Shown: in pieces, positions 59,201-64,000 of the stretch | How positions within the stretch are numbered: the stretch's first letter is position 1 | Layout of the letters: each line of letters opens with the position of its first letter | NCBI GenBank assembly: GCA_911728455.2 | Contig: OU452228.1 | Coordinates: 11,112,104-11,176,103 of the forward strand | Direction of reading: 5' to 3' | DNA length: 64,000 nt | Source of the DNA: Marthasterias glacialis | Taxonomy: Eukaryota > Echinodermata > Asteroidea > Forcipulatida > Asteriidae | Notes under the pieces: generated by a model | The model's input: only the letters and a program-made list of their open reading frames with translations | The model's database searches: none | What the model was told of the DNA's origin: nothing | Program-made: the position numbers and the translations under genes

Positions 59201-62200
59201 ATCTACGATCATCGTCATTTGAGGATTATCTACGGTCATCGTCGATTGAGGATTATCTTTGATCATCGTCATTTAAGGATTATGTTCATCAGCAACTCAG
59301 TTCTCCTTCGTTCCACCTTTCCAAGTGTCTGATGCATAGAGACTTAACTCTTCGGTGCTTAGTTGTAGCACTGACTATTTTGGAAGAGTCCCTCTTTTGC
59401 AAAAAATTGGAAACATGGAAAGGATGGAATATTTATTATCTCCTTCAGTTTTGGCAAGTTTTCTTACCAGCTCACTTGCAACTTCAGCATCTACGATCAT
59501 CGTCATTTGAGGATTATCTATGGTCATCGTCGATTGAGGATTATCTTCGATCATCGTCATTTAAGGAGTATTTTCATCAGCAACTCAGTTCTCCTTCGTT
59601 CCACCTTTCCAAGTGTCTGATGCATAGAGACTTAACTCTTCGGTGCTTAGTTGTAGCACTGACTATTTTGGAAGAGTCCCTCTTTTGCAAAAAAATTGGA
59701 AACATGGAAAGGATGGAATATTTATTATCTCCTTCAGTTTTGGCTAGTTTTCTTACCAGCTCACTTGCTACTTCAGCATCTACGATCAGCGTCATTTGAG
59801 GATTATCTACGGTCATCGTCGATTGAGGATTATCTTCAATCATCGTCATTTAAGGATTATGTTCATCAGCAACTCAGTTCTCCTTCGTTCCACCTTTCCA
59901 AGTGTCTGATGCATAGAGACTAAACTCTTCGGTGCTTAGTTGTAGCACTGACTATTTTGGAAGAGTCCCTCTTTTGCAAAAAAATTGGAAACATGGAAAG
60001 GATGGAATATTTATTATCTCCTTCAGTTTTGGCTAGTTTTCTTACCAGCTCACTTGCAACTTCAGCATCTACGATCATCGTCATTTGAGGATTATCTACA
60101 GTCATCGTCGATTGAGGACTATCTTCAATCATCGTCATTTTAGGATTATGTTTGTCAGCAACTCAGTTCTTCTTCGTTCCACCTTTCCAAGTGTCTGATG
60201 CATAGAGACTTAACTCTTCGGTGCTTAGTTGTAGCACTGACTATTTTGGAAGAGTCCTTCTTTTGCAAAAAAATTGGAAACATGGAAAGGATGGAATATT
60301 TATTATCTCCTTCAGTTTTGGCAAGTTTTCTTACCAGCTCACTTGCAACTTCAGCATCTACGATCAGCGTCATTTGAGGATTATCTACGGTCATCTTCGA
60401 TTGAGGATAATCTTCGATCATCGTCATTTTAGGATTATGTTCATCAGCAACTCAGTTCTCCTTCGTTCCACCTTTCCAAGTGTCTGATGCATAGAGACTT
60501 AACTCTTCGGTGCTTAGTTGTAGCACTGACTATTTTGGAAGAGTCCCTCTTTTGCAAAAAAATTGGAAACATGGAAAGGATGGAATATTTGTTATCTCCT
60601 TCAGTTTTGGCAAGTTTTCTTACCAGCTCACTTGCTACTTCAGCATCTACGATCAGCCTCATTTGAGGATTATCTACGGTCATCGTCGATTGAGGATTAT
60701 CTTCGGTCATCGTCATTTTAGGATTATGTTCATCAGCAACTCAGTTCTCCTTCGTTCCACCTTTCCAAGTGTCTGATGCATAGAGACTTAACTCTTCGGT
60801 GCTTAGTTGTAGCACTGACTATTTTGGAAGAGTCCCTCTTTTGCAAAAAAATTGGAAACATGGAAAGGATGGAATATTTATTATCTCCTTCAGTTTTGGC
60901 TAGTTTTCTTACCAGCTCACTTGCTACTTCAGCATCTACAATCATTGTCATTTGAGGATTATCTACGGTCATCGTCAATTCAGGATTATCTTTGATCATC
61001 GTCATTTTAGGATTATGTTTGTCAGCAACTCAGTTCTTCTTCGTTCCACCTTTCCAAGTGTCTGATACATAGAGACTTAACTCTTCGGTGCTTAGTTGTA
61101 GCACTGACTATTTTGGAAGAGTCCCTCTTTTGCAAAAAAATTGGAAACATGGAAAGGATGGAATATTTATTATCTCCTTCAGTTTTGGCAAGTTTTCTTA
61201 CCAGCTCACTTGCAACTTCAGCATCTACGATCATCGTCATTTGAGGATTATCTACAGTCATCGTCGATTGAGGATTATCTTCAATCATCGTCATTTTAGG
61301 ATTATGTTCATCAGCAACTCAGTTCTCCTTCGTTCCACCTTTCCAAGTGTCTGATGCATAGAGACTTAACTCTTCGATGCTTAGTTGTAGCACTGACTAT
61401 TTTGGAAGAGTCCCTCGTTTGCAAAAAAATTGGAAACATGGAAAGGATGGAATATTTATTATCTCCTTCAGTTTTGGCTAGTTTTCTTACCAGCTCACTT
61501 GCTACTTCAGCATCTACGATCATCGTCATTTGAGGATTATCTACGGTCATCGTCGATTGAGGATTATCTTTGATCATCGTCATTTAAGGATTATATTCAT
61601 CAGCAACTCAGTTCTCCTTCGTTCCACCTTTCCAAGTGTATGATGCATAGAGACTTAACTCTTCGGTGCTTAGTTGTAGCACTGACTATTTTGGAAGAGT
61701 CCCTCTTTTGCAAAAAAATTGGAAACATGGAAAGGATGGAATATTTATTATCTCCTTCAGTTTTGGCAAGTTTTCTTACCAGCTCACTTGCAACTTCAGC
61801 ATCTACGATCATCGTCATTTGAGGATTATCTATGGTCATCGTCGATTGAGGATTATCTTCGATCATCGTCATTTAAGGATTATTTTCATCAGCAACTCAG
61901 TTCTCCTTCGTTCCACCTTTCCAAGTGTCTGATGCATAGAGACTTAACTCTTCGGTGCTTAGTTGTAGCACTGACTATTTTGGAAGAGTCCCTCTTTTGC
62001 AAAAAAATTGGAAACATGGAAAGGATGGAATATTTATTATCTCCTTCAGTTTTGGCAAGTTTTCTTACCAGCTCACTTGCTACTTCAGCATCTACGATCA
62101 TCGTCATTTGAGGATTATCTACAGTCATCGTCGATTGAGGATTATCTTCAATCATCGTCATTTTAGAATTATGTTTGTCAGCAACTCAGTTCTTCTTCGT

Positions 62201-64000
62201 TCCACCTTTCCAAGTGTCTGATGCATAGAGACTTAACTCTTCGGTGCTTAGTTGTAGCACTGACTATTTTGGAAGAGTCCCTCTTTTGCAAAAAAATTGG
62301 AAACATGGAAAGGATGAAATATTTATTATCTCCTTCAGTTTTGGCTAGTTTTCTTACCAGCTCACTTGCTACTTCAGCATCTACGATCATCGTCATTTGA
62401 GGATTATCTACGGTCATCGTCGATTGAGGACTATCTTCAATCATCGTCATTTTAGGATTATGTTTGTCAGCAACTCAGTTCTTCTTCGTTCCACCTTTCC
62501 AAGTGTCTGATGCATAGAGACTTAACTCTTCGGTGCTTAGTTGTAGCACTGACTATTTTGGAAGAGTCCCTCTTTTGCAAAAAAATTGGAAACATGGAAA
62601 GGATGGAATATTTATTATCTCCTTCAGTTTTGGCAAGTTTTCTTACCAGCTCACTTGCTACTTCAGAATCTACGATCATCGTCATTTGAGGATTATCTAC
62701 GGTCATCGTCGATTGAGGATTATCTTTGATCATCGTCATTTAAGGATTATGTTCATCAGCAACTCAGTTCTCCTTCGTTCCACCTTTCCAAGTGTCTGAT
62801 GCATAGAGACTTAACTCTTCGGTGCTTAGTTGTAGCACTGACTATTTTGGAAGAGTCCCTCTTTTGCAAAAAAATTGGAAACATGGAAAGGATGGAATAT
62901 TTATTATCTCCTTCAGTTTTGGCAAGTTTTCTTACCAGCTCACTTGCAACTTCAGCATCTACGATCATCGTCATTTGAGGATTATCTATGGTCATCGTCG
63001 ATTGAGGATTATCTTCGATCATCGTCATTTAAGGAGTATTTTCATCAGCAACTCAGTTCTCCTTCGTTCCACCTTTCCAAGTGTCTGATGCATAGAGACT
63101 TAACTCTTCGGTGCTTAGTTGTAGCACTGACTATTTTGGAAGAGTCCCTCTTTTGCAAAAAAATTGGAAACATGGAAAGGATGGAATATTTATTATCTCC
63201 TTCAGTTTTGGCTAGTTTTCTTACCAGCTCACTTGCAACTTCAGCATCTACGATCAGCGTCATTTGAGGATTATCTACGGTCATCGTCGATTGAGGATTA
63301 TCTTCAATCATCGTCATTTAAGGATTATGTTCATCAGCAACTCAGTTCTCCTTCGTTCCACCTTTCCAAGTGTCTGATGCATAGAGACTAAACTCTTCGG
63401 TGCTTAGTTGTAGCACTGACTATTTTGGAAGAGTCCCTCTTTTGCAAAAAAATTGGAAACATGGAAAGGATGGAATATTTATTATCTCCTTCAGTTTTGG
63501 CAAGTTTTCTTACCAGCTCACTTGCAACTTCAGCATCTACGATCAGCGTCATTTGAGGATTATCTACGGTCATCTTCGATTGAGGATAATCTTCGATCAT
63601 CGTCATTTTAGGATTATGTTCATCAGCAACTCAGTTCTCCTTCGTTCCACCTTTCCAAGTGTCTGATGCATAGAGACTTAACTCTTCGGTGCTTAGTTGT
63701 AGCACTGACTATTTTGGAAGAGTCCCTCTTTTGCAAAAAAATTGGAAACATGGAAAGGATGGAATATTTGTTATCTCCTTCAGTTTTGGCAAGTTTTCTT
63801 ACCAGCTCACTTGCTACTTCAGCATCTACGATCAGCCTCATTTGAGGATTATCTACGGTCATCGTCGATTGAGGATTATCTTCGATCATCGTCATTTAAG
63901 GATTATGTTCATCAGCAACTCAGTTCTCCTTCGTTCCACCTTTCCAAGTGTCTGATGCATAGAGACTTAACTCTTCGGTGCTTAGTTGTAGCACTGACTA
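53215..64000. repeat. 289-bp satellite array, about 37 monomers, runs off the window
   Basis: Monomer starts recur every 289 bases (for example CAGCAACTCAGTTCTCC at 53510 and onward). The first monomer, at the junction with unique DNA, is the most diverged, as usual at array edges. Each monomer carries three 27-bp subrepeats based on TCATCGTCATTTGAGGATTA. A 90-codon frame on the minus strand and an 88-codon frame on the plus strand occur in most monomers. Because 289 is not a multiple of three, the frames do not join from unit to unit. Variants between units change residues freely. I read the frames as by-products of the repeat. Confidence 0.97.
54087..60716. repeat. Seven-monomer higher-order repeat (2,023 bp) in the satellite
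   Basis: Marker variants recur every seven monomers. The variant GTCAATTCAGGATTATC appears in the monomers ending near 54937, 56960, 58983 and 61005, i.e. every 2,023 bp (one base less in the last, due to a lost A near 59400). The variant with CTTCAGAATCTACG starts at 56977, 59000 and 62467. The order of at least six variant monomers is the same in the blocks from 56688 and from 58711. Confidence 0.85.

Noticed and set aside
53307..63955. More than 60 frames of 60-155 codons on both strands as protein genes
   Set aside because: They are periodic with the 289-bp satellite, shift frame from unit to unit, and their variants change residues freely. Frames on both strands reflect few stops in the monomer.
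53215..64000. CRISPR-like array
   Set aside because: Repeats are regular, but there are no unique spacers: the whole 289-bp unit is repeated. The context is eukaryotic.

Overview
The window looks like nuclear DNA of an animal, most likely a marine invertebrate deuterostome such as an echinoderm; that placement is an inference. It is AT-rich and sparse in genes. Clear GT-AG introns are present, there are no bacterial-style operons, and short interspersed elements of the kinds common in such genomes are scattered throughout. I recognise no rRNA, CRISPR array or complete tRNA. Most long open frames in the window are chance frames.

Positions 1-38,150 hold no gene that I can support. They contain AT-rich unique sequence with short DNA-transposon relics (hAT-like elements with CAGTGGCGTAGCC-type ends, several foldback MITEs, and a 487-bp element with long inverted ends flanked by TA). 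They also contain SINE-like elements, a decayed LINE tail and microsatellites.

Positions 38,150-41,600 hold the best gene candidate, on the + strand. A five-copy, ~51-bp tandem repeat ends in a canonical TATA box. A probable 5' UTR exon follows, then an exon with an ATG, then an exon encoding the N-terminal half of a TIR domain. Further exons include a second, frameshifted TIR-like segment. The gene may be a decayed member of a TIR family, or a real gene with indel errors in the assembly.

Positions 41,870-46,920 are repeat-rich: a Penelope-like retroelement tail, a cluster of nested inverted repeats that includes an inverted pair of tRNA-derived SINEs, a nearly perfect 9 x 56-bp tandem array, and several pyrimidine-rich hAT-like elements.

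Positions 47,200-52,960 can be assembled into a small three-exon gene. It would encode an 82-residue Arg/Pro-rich protein that I do not recognise. Its 4.9-kb second intron is largely a diverged tandem array whose units each carry a T-rich tract followed by GCGTAGG.

From about 53,215 to the window end lies a 289-bp satellite of about 37 monomers. It has internal 27-bp subrepeats and a seven-monomer (2,023-bp) higher-order period, with at least one visible recombinant monomer. Its open frames on both strands are by-products of the repeat, not genes.
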